From the NCBI GenBank assembly GCA_036677085.1, contig JAKFFI010000004.1:186001-250000 (forward strand): a stretch of DNA of 64,000 bases, in the 5' to 3' direction. The notes beneath the pieces are model-generated. The model searched no databases. It was not told the origin of the DNA and saw nothing but the letters and a program-made list of their open reading frames with translations. The position numbers and the translations under genes are program-made. The DNA comes from JAGPUQ01 sp036677085 (GTDB taxonomy: Bacteria; Pseudomonadota; Gammaproteobacteria; Pseudomonadales; Porticoccaceae). Shown here one piece after another: positions 42,817-51,591 of this stretch. The number at the start of each line of letters is the position of its first letter. Positions within the stretch are counted from its first letter, which is position 1.

Positions 42817-42877
42817 CGGGCGGCGTTGCACCGCCCGCGTCGATCCCGATTATCTGCCTGGCAGTTTTTCAACAAGC
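42817..42877. other. Hairpin and repeat-end motif downstream of aceA
   Basis: The 180 bases between the epimerase gene and the convergent aceA hold no gene. CGGGCGG (42817-42823) pairs with CCGCCCG (42831-42837) around a 7-base loop, without a T-run. GCAGTTTTTCAACAAGC at 42861-42877, directly beyond the aceA stop, is identical to 17 bases at 59967-59983, the end of an inverted-repeat element. Its role, if any, may be the T-run of an aceA terminator when read with A-rich flanks, but I could not fold one. Confidence 0.45.
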
Positions 42878-42879
42878 CG

Positions 42880-44217
42880 TCAGTGGAACTGATCTTCCTC
42901 GGTCGAGCCGGTAAGCGCGGTCACCGAAGACGCGCCACCCTGGATCACGGTGGTCATGTCGTCGAAGTAACCCGTACCCACTTCCTGCTGATGGGCGACG
43001 AAGGTGTAGCCGCGGTCGCGAGCGGCGAATTCCGGCTCCTGCACCTTCTCGACATAGGCCTTCATGTCCTCGCGGGCGTAGGCGTGGGCGAGATCGAACA
43101 TGTTGTACCACATGCTGTGAATGCCGGCCAAGGTGATGAACTGGAACTTGTAACCCATGGCCGACAGTTCGCGCTGGAACTTGGCGATGGTCGCGTCGTC
43201 CAGATTCTTCTTCCAGTTGAATGACGGCGAGCAGTTGTAGCTGAGCAACTGGTCGGGATGCTCCTTGCGGATCGCTTCGGCGAATTTTCTGGCTTCGGCC
43301 AGGTCCGGGGTCGCGGTCTCGCACCACAGTAGATCGGCGTAGGGCGCGTAGGCAATGCCCCGGGCAATCGCCTGGTCGATACCGGCGCGGACCTTGTAGA
43401 AGCCTTCACTGGTGCGCTCGCCGGTGACGAACGGCTTGTCGTAGGGATCGCAGTCGCTGGTGAGCAGGTCGGCGGCGTTGGCGTCGGTGCGGGCCAGCAG
43501 GATGGTCGGCACGCCGGCGACGTCGGCGGCAAGGCGGGCCGCGATCAGCTTCTGAATGGCTTCCTGAGTCGGCACCAGCACCTTGCCACCCATGTGGCCG
43601 CACTTCTTGACGGAGGCGAGCTGGTCTTCGAAGTGGACACCCGCGGCGCCGGCTTCGATCATGGCTTTCATCAGTTCGTAGGCATTGAGGACGCCGCCAA
43701 AGCCGGCTTCGGCATCGGCCACGATGGGCGCAAAGTAGTCGATGTAGTCGGCGTCGCCCGGGGCTTTGCCCGCCTTCCACTGGATCTGGTCGGCGCGGCG
43801 GAAGGCGTTATTGATGCGGCGCACCACGGCGGGCACGGAGTCGGCCGGATACAGGGACTGGTCGGGGTACATGCTGGAAGCGGTATTGTTGTCCGCCGCG
43901 ACCTGCCAGCCGGACAGGTAGATCGCCTGGACGCCGGCCTTGACCTGCTGCACCGCCTGACCACCGGTGAGAGCGCCCATGGCGTTAACGAAATCCTTGT
44001 CCGGACGGAAACTGGGGCGACCACCCAGGGTGATGAGCTTCCACAGCTGCTCGGCGCCGCGCTGGGCAATGGTGTTGTCAATCTTGATGGAACCGCGCAG
44101 GCGCACCACGTCGGCGGCGCTGTAGGTGCGCTTGATGCCCTTCCAGCGGGGGTTTGTGGCCCAATCCTCGGTGATCTGGGCGATTTCCGCGGCGCGGTTG
44201 TAGTTGCCGATGGTCAT
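42880..44217 (-). CDS. aceA: Isocitrate lyase
   Basis: First enzyme of the glyoxylate shunt: isocitrate to glyoxylate plus succinate. The protein is 445 aa (E. coli 434). The catalytic motif is KKCGHMGGKV with C206. Substrate and metal residues are seen in LSGWQVAADNN and YNCSPSFNWKKNLDD. GAGGAG lies 8 bases before the ATG. A promoter-like TACAAT (44266-44261) and the shared operator at 44278-44314 are directly upstream. It is divergent from the lysR gene. Confidence 0.97.
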   Translation of the reverse strand: MTIGNYNRAAEIAQITEDWATNPRWKGIKRTYSAADVVRLRGSIKIDNTIAQRGAEQLWKLITLGGRPSFRPDKDFVNAMGALTGGQAVQQVKAGVQAIYLSGWQVAADNNTASSMYPDQSLYPADSVPAVVRRINNAFRRADQIQWKAGKAPGDADYIDYFAPIVADAEAGFGGVLNAYELMKAMIEAGAAGVHFEDQLASVKKCGHMGGKVLVPTQEAIQKLIAARLAADVAGVPTILLARTDANAADLLTSDCDPYDKPFVTGERTSEGFYKVRAGIDQAIARGIAYAPYADLLWCETATPDLAEARKFAEAIRKEHPDQLLSYNCSPSFNWKKNLDDATIAKFQRELSAMGYKFQFITLAGIHSMWYNMFDLAHAYAREDMKAYVEKVQEPEFAARDRGYTFVAHQQEVGTGYFDDMTTVIQGGASSVTALTGSTEEDQFH

Positions 44218-44277
44218 GGTGTGCAGCTCCTCGAACGGATGGTGGGTGGAGAGGTTGCGGATTGTATTTTTTGTGGG

Positions 44278-44314
44278 ATGATTCGACTAATTTATCGTTT
44301 TTATCTTCGTTATT
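44278..44314 (-). promoter_or_regulatory. Shared glyoxylate-shunt operator, copy 1 (aceA/lysR)
   Basis: Read towards aceA, the block is AATAACG, 3 bases, ATAAAAACGATAAATT (core, 44304-44289), 6 bases, ATCAT. The identical core and flanks recur upstream of glcB at 45276-45312. Here it abuts a -35-like TAGTCG and lies 22 bases before TACAAT, the aceA -10 candidate. It is also 7-43 bases upstream of the lysR ATG, so it may control lysR too. The binding protein is inferred to be the neighbouring LysR regulator. Confidence 0.7.
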
Positions 44315-44320
44315 TACTTT

Positions 44321-45280
44321 ATGAATATATCTCGTATCGATCTCAACCTGCTGGTGTACCTGGATGTCCTGTTGCGGGAGTGCAATGTCACTCGCGCGGC
44401 CCAGTCGCTCGGCATCACCCAGCCCGCCATGAGCAACGGGCTGCGCCGCCTGCGGGACCTGCTCGGCGATCCGCTGCTGATCCGTACCAGTGGCGGCATG
44501 ACACCTACCGAGCGGGCGCTCGAGCTGCAACCCCAGGTCCGCGATATCCTTGCCAGCATCGAGCAGGCAGTGCAGCCCCGCACGGAGTTCGACGCCGGCT
44601 CCACCAAGCGGGTGTTTCGCATCATGGCGAGCGACTACGCCGAGTCCACCCTGGTGCCGCCGCTGCTGGCGTTCCTGGGCGAGCAGGCGCCCGGCATCAC
44701 CCTCGACATCCTCAACCCCAGCGATGTCACCCTGCACGACGTGGAACAGGGCCGGGTGGACATGCTGCTCAACCGCTTCGACGACATGCCCCAATCGTTT
44801 CATCAGATCACGGTATGGCAGGATGGTTTCTCCTGTCTGCTGCGGCGGGACCACCCCGCACTGGAGCATTTTGACCTGGCGCACTATCTCGCCGGACGCC
44901 ACGTCTGGGTGAGCAAGACCGGCATGGGCGTCGGCGTGGGCATGAACCCGCAGGATGCCCAGCGTCTGGGCTGGGTGGACGAGGCGCTGGCCCGGCTGGG
45001 CAAGAAGCGCCACATCGCGATCTTCACCCGCCACTATCAGGTCGCCGTGCTGCTCGCCCGCCAGCCGGATCTGATCGTCACCATCCCGAGCCGCCTCGCC
45101 GAGATGCAGCGCGACAATGCCGCCGTGGCCATCCTGCCGCCGCCCTTCGAGATTCCCCCCTTCGATCTCAAGATGGCCTGGAGTCCGCTGTTGCAGAACA
45201 ACCCCGCGCACCAATGGATGCGGCGACAGATTCAGGCAGCAGCGCGGGAAAGCACGCCCCAGCATTTCCGTTCTGAATAA
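44321..45280 (+). CDS. LysR family regulator between aceA and glcB
   Basis: A 319-aa LTTR. The N-terminal winged HTH (residues 1-65) is NLLVYLDVLLRECNVTRAAQSLGITQPAMSNGLRRLRDLLGDPLL. The effector domain (about 95-305) starts at FRIMASDYAESTLVPPLL. It belongs to the NodD/LinR-like section, judging by DLNLLVYLDVLL. It is divergent from aceA and followed by glcB, and its stop codon TAA lies inside the second copy of the shared operator. The inferred role is control of the glyoxylate shunt, with self-control from copy 1. The ligand is unknown. Confidence 0.92.
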   Translation: MNISRIDLNLLVYLDVLLRECNVTRAAQSLGITQPAMSNGLRRLRDLLGDPLLIRTSGGMTPTERALELQPQVRDILASIEQAVQPRTEFDAGSTKRVFRIMASDYAESTLVPPLLAFLGEQAPGITLDILNPSDVTLHDVEQGRVDMLLNRFDDMPQSFHQITVWQDGFSCLLRRDHPALEHFDLAHYLAGRHVWVSKTGMGVGVGMNPQDAQRLGWVDEALARLGKKRHIAIFTRHYQVAVLLARQPDLIVTIPSRLAEMQRDNAAVAILPPPFEIPPFDLKMAWSPLLQNNPAHQWMRRQIQAAARESTPQHFRSE

Positions 45281-45312
45281 CGGGCATAAAAACGATAAAT
45301 TCGATCAATCAT
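45276..45312 (+). promoter_or_regulatory. Shared glyoxylate-shunt operator, copy 2 (glcB)
   Basis: The block is AATAACG, 3 bases, ATAAAAACGATAAATT (core, 45286-45301), 6 bases, ATCAT. All 28 defined positions equal those of the aceA copy, in the same orientation to the target gene. TAAAAT at 45325-45330 is the -10 candidate, 23 bases after the core (22 at aceA). The first bases overlap the lysR stop codon. The glcB ATG is 67 bases further on. Confidence 0.7.
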
Positions 45313-45379
45313 GACTCGGGTGACTAAAATACCGGCTCGATTGACCCCGGCACTAGCCGAACCATGCGAGGAGAGAGCC

Positions 45380-47554
45380 ATGACTGAACGGGTTCAACAG
45401 GGCGGCCTGCACGTTGCGCGGGCACTCGACGACCTGGTGCACAACGACATCCTTCCCGGCCTCGGCATCGAGCCGGCCACCTTCTGGGCCGGCTTCGAAT
45501 CAGTGTTGACTGACCTGTCTCCCGAAAACGTGCGCCTGCTCGCGGTACGCGACGATTTCCAGCAACGCATCGATACTTGGCATCGGGAGCGCGCGGGCCA
45601 GCCCCACGACCCGGTCGCCTACCGGGCGTTTCTGGCCGCCATCGGCTATCTGCTCCCCGAGGGCGACGACTTCGCCGTCACCACCCAGAACGTCGATGCG
45701 GAGATCGCCACCATCGCCGGCCCCCAATTGGTGGTGCCCATCACCAATGCGCGCTATGCGCTCAATGCCGCCAACGCGCGCTGGGGCAGTCTCTACGATG
45801 CCCTGTACGGCAATGACGTGATCCCGGAAACCGACGGCGCGCTGCGCGGCCCGGGCTACAACCCGGTGCGGGGCGCCAAAGTCATCGCCTATGCACGGGA
45901 ATTCCTCGACGCCAGCGCTCCGCTCGCCGCCGGCAGCCACGCCGATGCCGTCGGCTATCGGGTGGTGAACGCCGCGCTCGCGGTACAGCTCCGCAGCGGC
46001 GCGACCACCGGGCTGAAAACCCCGGCGCAATGGATTGGTTACCAAGGTGACCCGGCTTCTCCAGTTTGTATTTTGTTAAAAAACAATGGACTGCATATCG
46101 AAATTCAATTCGATCCTTCTCACTATGTCGGCCGGGACGACCCTGCCCATATCAAGGATGTCTACCTGGAAAGTGCCATCACGACGATCCAGGACTGCGA
46201 AGACTCGGTCGCCGCCGTGGATGCCGAGGACAAGTGTCTGGCCTACCGCAACTGGCTGGGACTGATTCGCGGCGACCTCGAAGAAGTCATCCCCAAGGGT
46301 GACAAACTGTTACGTCGCACACTTAATCCTGATCGCGAATATCTGAGCCCCACCGGCGCCGCCTTCAGCGTGCCCGGGCGGAGCCTGCTGCTGGTGCGCA
46401 ACGTGGGCCACCTGATGACCACCGATGCCGTCCTCGACGCCGCCAGCAAACCCATCCCGGAAGGCATGCTGGATGCGCTGATCACCGGCGCCGTGGCGGC
46501 ACACGACCTGCGCGGCCTGGGGCGTTTCCGCAACTCCCGCGCGGGCAGCGTCTACATCGTCAAGCCCAAGATGCATGGCCCGGACGAGGTTTCGCTCACC
46601 GTCGCCCTGTTCGCGCGCGTGGAGCAGATCCTGGGCCTGCCCGCGCAAACCCTCAAGATCGGCATCATGGATGAGGAGCGCCGCACCACAGTCAATCTCA
46701 AGGAATGCATCCGCCGCGCCGCCGACCGGCTGATCTTCATCAACACCGGCTTCCTCGATCGCACCGGCGACGAGATCCATACCAGCATGGAGGCCGGCGC
46801 CATGGTGCCCAAGGGCGAAATGAAACAGCAGCCCTGGATCAAGGCGTACGAAGACTGGAATGTGGACATCGGCCTCGCCTGCGGTCTGCGCGGCCGCGCC
46901 CAGATCGGCAAGGGCATGTGGGCGATGCCAGATCGCATGGCGGACATGATGGCCGCCAAGATCGAGCATCCCCGCGCCGGTGCCAACTGCGCCTGGGTGC
47001 CCTCGCCCACGGCCGCCACCCTGCACGTCATGCACTACCATCGCGTCGACGTGGCCGCCCGCCAGACCGAACTTGCGCGCCGGCCACGGGCCAGCCTGGA
47101 CGACATCCTGACCCTGCCGCTGCTGGGCGGGCGCCGGCTCACCGCAGCGGAGATTCAGCAGGAACTGGACAACAACGTGCAGGGCATTCTCGGCTATGTG
47201 GTGCGCTGGGTAGACCAGGGCATCGGCTGCTCCAAGGTCCCGGACATCCACGACGTGGGCCTGATGGAGGACCGCGCCACCCTGCGCATCTCCAGCCAGC
47301 ACATCGCCAACTGGCTACACCACGGCATCTGCTCGGTCGAACAGGTGATGGCGACGCTGAAGAAGATGGCCGCCGTGGTGGATCGACAGAACGCCGGCGA
47401 CGCCCTGTATCACCCGATGGCACCGGATTTCGACGCCAGCATCGCCTTCCAGGCCGCCTGCGATCTGGTTTTCAAGGGTCGCGAGCAACCCAGCGGCTAC
47501 ACCGAGCCCGTGTTGCACGCCCGGCGCCGGGAACTCAAAGCCCGCAGTCGCTGA
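45380..47554 (+). CDS. glcB: Malate synthase G
   Basis: Condenses glyoxylate with acetyl-CoA to malate. The protein is 724 aa (E. coli GlcB 723) from ATG 45380, which has AGGAGAG upstream; the frame is open from 45311 but that part overlaps the promoter. Conserved stretches: NNGLHIEIQFDPSH, CEDSVAAVDAEDK, KPKMHGPDEV, NTGFLDRTGDEIHTSMEAG and GCSKVPDIHDVGLMEDRATLRISSQH. It completes the glyoxylate shunt with aceA. Two short segments (46060-46130 and 46300-46345) use A/T-rich codons unlike the rest. Confidence 0.97.
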   Translation: MTERVQQGGLHVARALDDLVHNDILPGLGIEPATFWAGFESVLTDLSPENVRLLAVRDDFQQRIDTWHRERAGQPHDPVAYRAFLAAIGYLLPEGDDFAVTTQNVDAEIATIAGPQLVVPITNARYALNAANARWGSLYDALYGNDVIPETDGALRGPGYNPVRGAKVIAYAREFLDASAPLAAGSHADAVGYRVVNAALAVQLRSGATTGLKTPAQWIGYQGDPASPVCILLKNNGLHIEIQFDPSHYVGRDDPAHIKDVYLESAITTIQDCEDSVAAVDAEDKCLAYRNWLGLIRGDLEEVIPKGDKLLRRTLNPDREYLSPTGAAFSVPGRSLLLVRNVGHLMTTDAVLDAASKPIPEGMLDALITGAVAAHDLRGLGRFRNSRAGSVYIVKPKMHGPDEVSLTVALFARVEQILGLPAQTLKIGIMDEERRTTVNLKECIRRAADRLIFINTGFLDRTGDEIHTSMEAGAMVPKGEMKQQPWIKAYEDWNVDIGLACGLRGRAQIGKGMWAMPDRMADMMAAKIEHPRAGANCAWVPSPTAATLHVMHYHRVDVAARQTELARRPRASLDDILTLPLLGGRRLTAAEIQQELDNNVQGILGYVVRWVDQGIGCSKVPDIHDVGLMEDRATLRISSQHIANWLHHGICSVEQVMATLKKMAAVVDRQNAGDALYHPMAPDFDASIAFQAACDLVFKGREQPSGYTEPVLHARRRELKARSR

Positions 47555-47587
47555 TCTCCCCGAGCCCCGGGCGACGCCTGGAACAAG

Positions 47588-47628
47588 CAAGCGAAGAGAG
47601 GCGCGAATACCGCGCCTCTCTTCGCTTG
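47588..47628. terminator. Perfect 18-bp inverted repeat between convergent genes
   Basis: The left arm 47588-47605 and right arm 47611-47628 pair at all 18 positions (CAAGCGAAGAGAGGCGCG and its complement) around AATAC. It lies 33 bases after the glcB stop and 28 bases from the stop of the convergent GNAT gene. There is no T-run on either strand, so it may protect 3' ends or act as a rho-dependent or bidirectional terminator. Confidence 0.65.
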
Positions 47629-47656
47629 GAAGACCCGCCCACTGCCAGCTACACCG

Positions 47657-48622
47657 TCACAGCGCCAACCGGCGCAGCTCCGGGGCTTCCTCACTCGTGC
47701 TCCACAGCTCCTCGAACGCCTCGCCGAGTCGGCGCGCCTCGGCGGGTGCGTGCAGCACACCGTAGCCCCGCAACGGGCGCGCGTGCTGCCAACACAATAC
47801 CGCGCCGGTATCGGCCACCAGAAATTCGTCCTCGGGCGTGGGACAGGCGGGCGGCAAGGCGCGCAACCGGACATGGCTCGACAGGCGCTGCGCAAGCCGC
47901 AGCAGACGGTGCCCCGAGCGCGCCAGCGCCTGGGGCTCGCGCACCAGCATCTGCACCTCGGCCTGGGGATGACTGGTGGCAAACTCCAGCAGCGCGTCGC
48001 GCACCGGATCGCGGTCGTAAATGTCGGGATCGAGTCGGGTGCTCAGGATACAGACACGCCGTAAGGCGCGTGGAATCCAGATGGGCAGGCACGCGGCAAT
48101 CGCGGCGCCGCCTTCCAGCACTTCGCGACGGCGCTCGGCCTCCGACACCGGTGGCGCCGGCTGTTCACGCACGGACAGCAGATTCCGGAATGGCAACACC
48201 ATGAGGCGGTGGGGTATCCCGGCTTCCAGAAACTCCTCGCCCCGGGGCTCGAATCCCAGTGCCTCGTAAAAACCCAGAGCCTGGGTCTGCGCATGGAGCT
48301 GCAAGGTGCCCTGCCCCTCGCCGAGTGCATCGCGAATGACCCGCCGCATCAGGGCCGCGCCGACGCCCTGGCGGCGATATTCCGGCAGCACCGCGAGGCG
48401 GCCAACGCGATCCTTCAGCAACCGCGCGCAACCTATGGGGTGTCCGTCGGTTGTGGCGGCCAGCCAGTGCCGCGCGGCGGCATCCTGCCCATCGAATTCC
48501 GCGCCTTCGGAAATTCCCTGTTCGTCGATGAACACCTGCCGGCGAATCGCCCGCAGCGCGTCACCCTGCGCCGCCCAGGTCGCGGACTCAATCACTACCG
48601 GGAGGTAATCTAAACTTTCCAT
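47657..48622 (-). CDS. GNAT N-acetyltransferase with an extra C-terminal domain
   Basis: A 321-aa two-part protein. Residues about 9-150 are a GNAT domain: VFIDEQGISEGAEFDGQDAAARHWLA, the acetyl-CoA loop VLPEYRRQGVGAALMRRVI and HAQTQALGFYEALGFEP. Residues about 170-320 form a second alpha/beta domain with no motif I know (RRVCILSTRLDPDIYDRDPVRDALLEFA, VADTGAVLCWQH). It reminds me of phospholipase D-like folds without the HKD motif. Start ATG 48622 has no strong ribosome site, so the start is less certain. It is divergent from ggt. Confidence 0.78.
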   Translation of the reverse strand: MESLDYLPVVIESATWAAQGDALRAIRRQVFIDEQGISEGAEFDGQDAAARHWLAATTDGHPIGCARLLKDRVGRLAVLPEYRRQGVGAALMRRVIRDALGEGQGTLQLHAQTQALGFYEALGFEPRGEEFLEAGIPHRLMVLPFRNLLSVREQPAPPVSEAERRREVLEGGAAIAACLPIWIPRALRRVCILSTRLDPDIYDRDPVRDALLEFATSHPQAEVQMLVREPQALARSGHRLLRLAQRLSSHVRLRALPPACPTPEDEFLVADTGAVLCWQHARPLRGYGVLHAPAEARRLGEAFEELWSTSEEAPELRRLAL

Positions 48623-48721
48623 GGGGCATGATCGATCTGCAATTTGCCGCAGGATACAGCGCACCCGGGGCTTGCGGCTAGAATGCAGGCCGCACTGAAA
48701 ATCCGACTGGAGACACCGGAC

Positions 48722-50479
48722 ATGCAGCCACGACCCGGACACCCATTGCGGCACCTGGCGCTATTCTGCGGGCTTGTGCTGGGCCTCGCCTGTCGTGCCC
48801 TGGCCGAACCGCCGCCCATCATCGACTACGCCGACCGCTTCCACCCGGTGGCAGGCGCCGCCGGCATGGTGGTGTCCCAGGAGGCGGTCGCGAGCCGCGT
48901 CGGTGCGGATATCCTGGCGCAAGGGGGCAATGCCGTCGATGCCGCCGTGGCCACCGGGTTTGCGCTGGCGGTCACCCTGCCCCAGGCGGGCAACCTGGGC
49001 GGCGGCGGCTTCATGCTGATCCACCTCCAGGAGCAGAACAAAACCATCGCCATCGATTACCGTGAGGTAGCGCCGCGCGCCGCGCACCGCGACCTGTTCG
49101 TCAGCGCGAATGGGGCGGTGGACCCGGAACTCGCGCGCTTCAGTCATCGCTCGGCCGGGGTGCCGGGGACGGTGGCTGGACTCGCTCTCGCCCAGAAGAA
49201 ATACGGCACCCTGCCACTGGCGGTGGTGATGGCACCCGCCATTGCGCTTGCCGAACGGGGTATCCGGGTGACCCGGCCACTCGCGTTTTCACTCGCCGAA
49301 GCGGCGCCGCGTCTCAAAAAATCCCCGGCTGCATCCGGCTACTACCTGCGGCCCGATGGCCAATCTCTGGCGCCGGGCCAGCATTGGCAACAACCGGATC
49401 TGGCGCGAACCCTGCGCCAGATATCCGACCAGGGGCCGCAGGCGTTCTACACCGGCCCCATCGCGGCGCGAATCATCGCGGAGATGGAAGCCCACGATGG
49501 CCTGATCACGGCTCGGGATCTGGCTGAATACCAGCCAGTGGAACGCGCACCCGTGACCGGCACCTATCGCGGCCATCAGGTCGTTGCCATGCCACCGCCC
49601 TCTTCCGGTGGGGTACATCTGATCCAGATGCTCAATGTGCTCGAGGGCTGGAATCTCGCCGAACTGGGCCACAACAGTGCGGCTTATCTGCACCGCCTGA
49701 TCGAGACTATGCGCCGCGCCTATGCCGATCGCGGCGAGTATCTGGGCGATCCGGATTTCGTGTCGGTGCCGGTGGCCGAACTCACGTCGAAAGAGTACGC
49801 CGCCCGACTGCGCGCGAGCATCGACCCGGCCCGCGCGACACCTTCCAGTGCCGTGGCACCGACCCTGAAAGCGCCCACCGAAAGCCCGCAGACCACCCAT
49901 TTCTCGGTGTGGGATGCAAAGGGCAACCTGGTCAGCAACACCTACACCCTCAACTTCTCTTACGGCAGCGGCATCGCGGTCGCAGGCGCCGGCTTTCTGC
50001 TCAACAACGAGATGGACGATTTTTCCGCGCAGCCCGGCGTGCCGAACGCCTACGGCCTGATCGGCGGCAGCGCCAATGCCATCGCAGCGCGCAAGCGACC
50101 GCTGTCGTCGATGACACCGGCGCTCCTGTTCAAGGACGGCAAACCGGTACTGGTGACAGGCAGCCCCGGCGGACCCGTAATCATCACCGCCGTGCTGCAG
50201 ACGATCCTGAATGTGGTCGATTTCGGCATGAACGTGGCGGACGCCTCCGCACAGCCGCGCATCCACCACCAGTGGCAACCCGATCAGGTGTTTTACGAAC
50301 CGGGTGTGAGCCCCGACACACTGAGCCTGCTCAGCGGCATGGGGCACAGGCTGACCCGCTCGCCGCGGATGCTGGGCCGCACCCAGAGCATCGGCAGCGA
50401 CGGTACGCTCCTCTACGGCGCCAGTGATACCCGCTGGCCCGGCGGCGAGGCCGCGGCCGTCGAGGCGATCGCGTATTGA
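48722..50479 (+). CDS. ggt: Gamma-glutamyltransferase precursor
   Basis: Periplasmic Ntn hydrolase that cleaves or transfers the gamma-glutamyl group of glutathione. The protein is 585 aa (E. coli 580). The signal peptide is about residues 1-33 (HLALFCGLVLGLACRALAEP). The precursor is cut before the nucleophile Thr391 in QTTHFSVWD, the same number as in E. coli. GNLGGGGFMLIHL, the catalytic SSM region RKRPLSSMTPALL and GSPGGPVIITAVLQ are intact. GGAG lies 9 bases before the ATG. Confidence 0.96.
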   Translation: MQPRPGHPLRHLALFCGLVLGLACRALAEPPPIIDYADRFHPVAGAAGMVVSQEAVASRVGADILAQGGNAVDAAVATGFALAVTLPQAGNLGGGGFMLIHLQEQNKTIAIDYREVAPRAAHRDLFVSANGAVDPELARFSHRSAGVPGTVAGLALAQKKYGTLPLAVVMAPAIALAERGIRVTRPLAFSLAEAAPRLKKSPAASGYYLRPDGQSLAPGQHWQQPDLARTLRQISDQGPQAFYTGPIAARIIAEMEAHDGLITARDLAEYQPVERAPVTGTYRGHQVVAMPPPSSGGVHLIQMLNVLEGWNLAELGHNSAAYLHRLIETMRRAYADRGEYLGDPDFVSVPVAELTSKEYAARLRASIDPARATPSSAVAPTLKAPTESPQTTHFSVWDAKGNLVSNTYTLNFSYGSGIAVAGAGFLLNNEMDDFSAQPGVPNAYGLIGGSANAIAARKRPLSSMTPALLFKDGKPVLVTGSPGGPVIITAVLQTILNVVDFGMNVADASAQPRIHHQWQPDQVFYEPGVSPDTLSLLSGMGHRLTRSPRMLGRTQSIGSDGTLLYGASDTRWPGGEAAAVEAIAY

Positions 50480-50621
50480 GCCCCTAAAGCGGACCGAACT
50501 CGCCTCCGGCATCCTGCGGTATCCAGGCATGGCTACTCAGCACCGCTCGGAACCCGCGCTGCCATTCGCGCTCCAACCCCGGCACAATTCCGCCCCTTCC
50601 ACAGTGACGATTCAGAACCCC

Positions 50622-51581
50622 ATGCCGCTCCGCGAACAACTGCACGCCTTGCTCCACCACCTCAACCACCGCGTCGTCGGCCAGCCGGGGCTCTGCCAGC
50701 GCCTGGTGATCGCGCTGCTCGCCGATGGCCACCTGCTGGTCGAAGGGGCACCCGGACTCGCCAAGACCCGCGCCATCAGTTCGCTGGCCGGCGCCATCGC
50801 CGCCGATTTCCACCGTATTCAATTCACGCCGGATCTGCTGCCGTCGGACATCACCGGCTCCGACATCTATCGTCCGGAAACCGGTTCCTTCAGCTTCCAA
50901 CCCGGCCCGCTGTTTCACAACCTGGTACTCGCCGACGAGATCAATCGCGCGCCCGCCAAGGTCCAGGCCGCGCTGCTGGAAGCCATGGGGGAACGCCAGA
51001 TCAGCGTGGGCGCCAGAACCTATCCGCTGCCGCCGCTGTTTCTGGTCATGGCCACCCAGAATCCCATCGAGCAGGAAGGCACCTATCCGCTGCCCGAAGC
51101 CCAGCTGGATCGCTTCCTTCTGCATGTGCTGGTCGATTATCCGGATGCGGCCGCCGAGCGCCGCATCCTGGCACTGGCCCGGGATGAAGCCGCCGGCACC
51201 ATGGGCGCGCCGTTTGTGCCTCTGACACAGGATGTGATCTTCGCCGCGCGCCGCGAAACCCTGGCCGTCCACATGGATCCCGCCGTCGAGGAATACCTGG
51301 TTCAACTGATTCTGGCGACAAGAAATACAAAGGGATATGGCGCTAATTTGAAAAACTGGATTCACTACGGCGCCAGTCCGCGCGCCACCATTGCGCTCGA
51401 CCGCTGCGCCCGCGTGATTGCCTGGCTGGACGATCGCGACTATGTCACTCCCGACGATATTCGCGACATCGCGGCCGATGTCCTGCGCCACCGGATCCTG
51501 CTCAACTTCGAGGCCGAAGCCGAAGGCATCACCACCAGCCAGGCCATCGCGCAGCTACTGACCGCCGTCCCCTCCGCCTGA
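50622..51581 (+). CDS. MoxR family AAA+ ATPase
   Basis: A 319-aa chaperone-like ATPase that acts with von Willebrand domain proteins. Walker A is GAPGLAKT (residues 42-49), Walker B is LVLADEINRAPAKVQAALLEAMGE, sensor 1 is FLVMATQNPIEQEGTYPLPEAQLDRF, and the late motif is YGASPRATIAL. The start is placed at the family N-terminus MPLREQLHALLHHLNHRVVGQ; earlier in-frame starts (GTG 50604, ATG 50529) are possible. It is the first gene of a six-gene Bat-type operon. Confidence 0.93.
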   Translation: MPLREQLHALLHHLNHRVVGQPGLCQRLVIALLADGHLLVEGAPGLAKTRAISSLAGAIAADFHRIQFTPDLLPSDITGSDIYRPETGSFSFQPGPLFHNLVLADEINRAPAKVQAALLEAMGERQISVGARTYPLPPLFLVMATQNPIEQEGTYPLPEAQLDRFLLHVLVDYPDAAAERRILALARDEAAGTMGAPFVPLTQDVIFAARRETLAVHMDPAVEEYLVQLILATRNTKGYGANLKNWIHYGASPRATIALDRCARVIAWLDDRDYVTPDDIRDIAADVLRHRILLNFEAEAEGITTSQAIAQLLTAVPSA

Positions 51582-51591
51582 GCCGGATCCC

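Noticed and set aside
45311..45379. ATG 45311 as the glcB start (23 extra residues)
   Set aside because: This region carries the shared operator end and the TAAAAT -10 candidate; ATG 45380 has AGGAGAG upstream and gives the exact family length.
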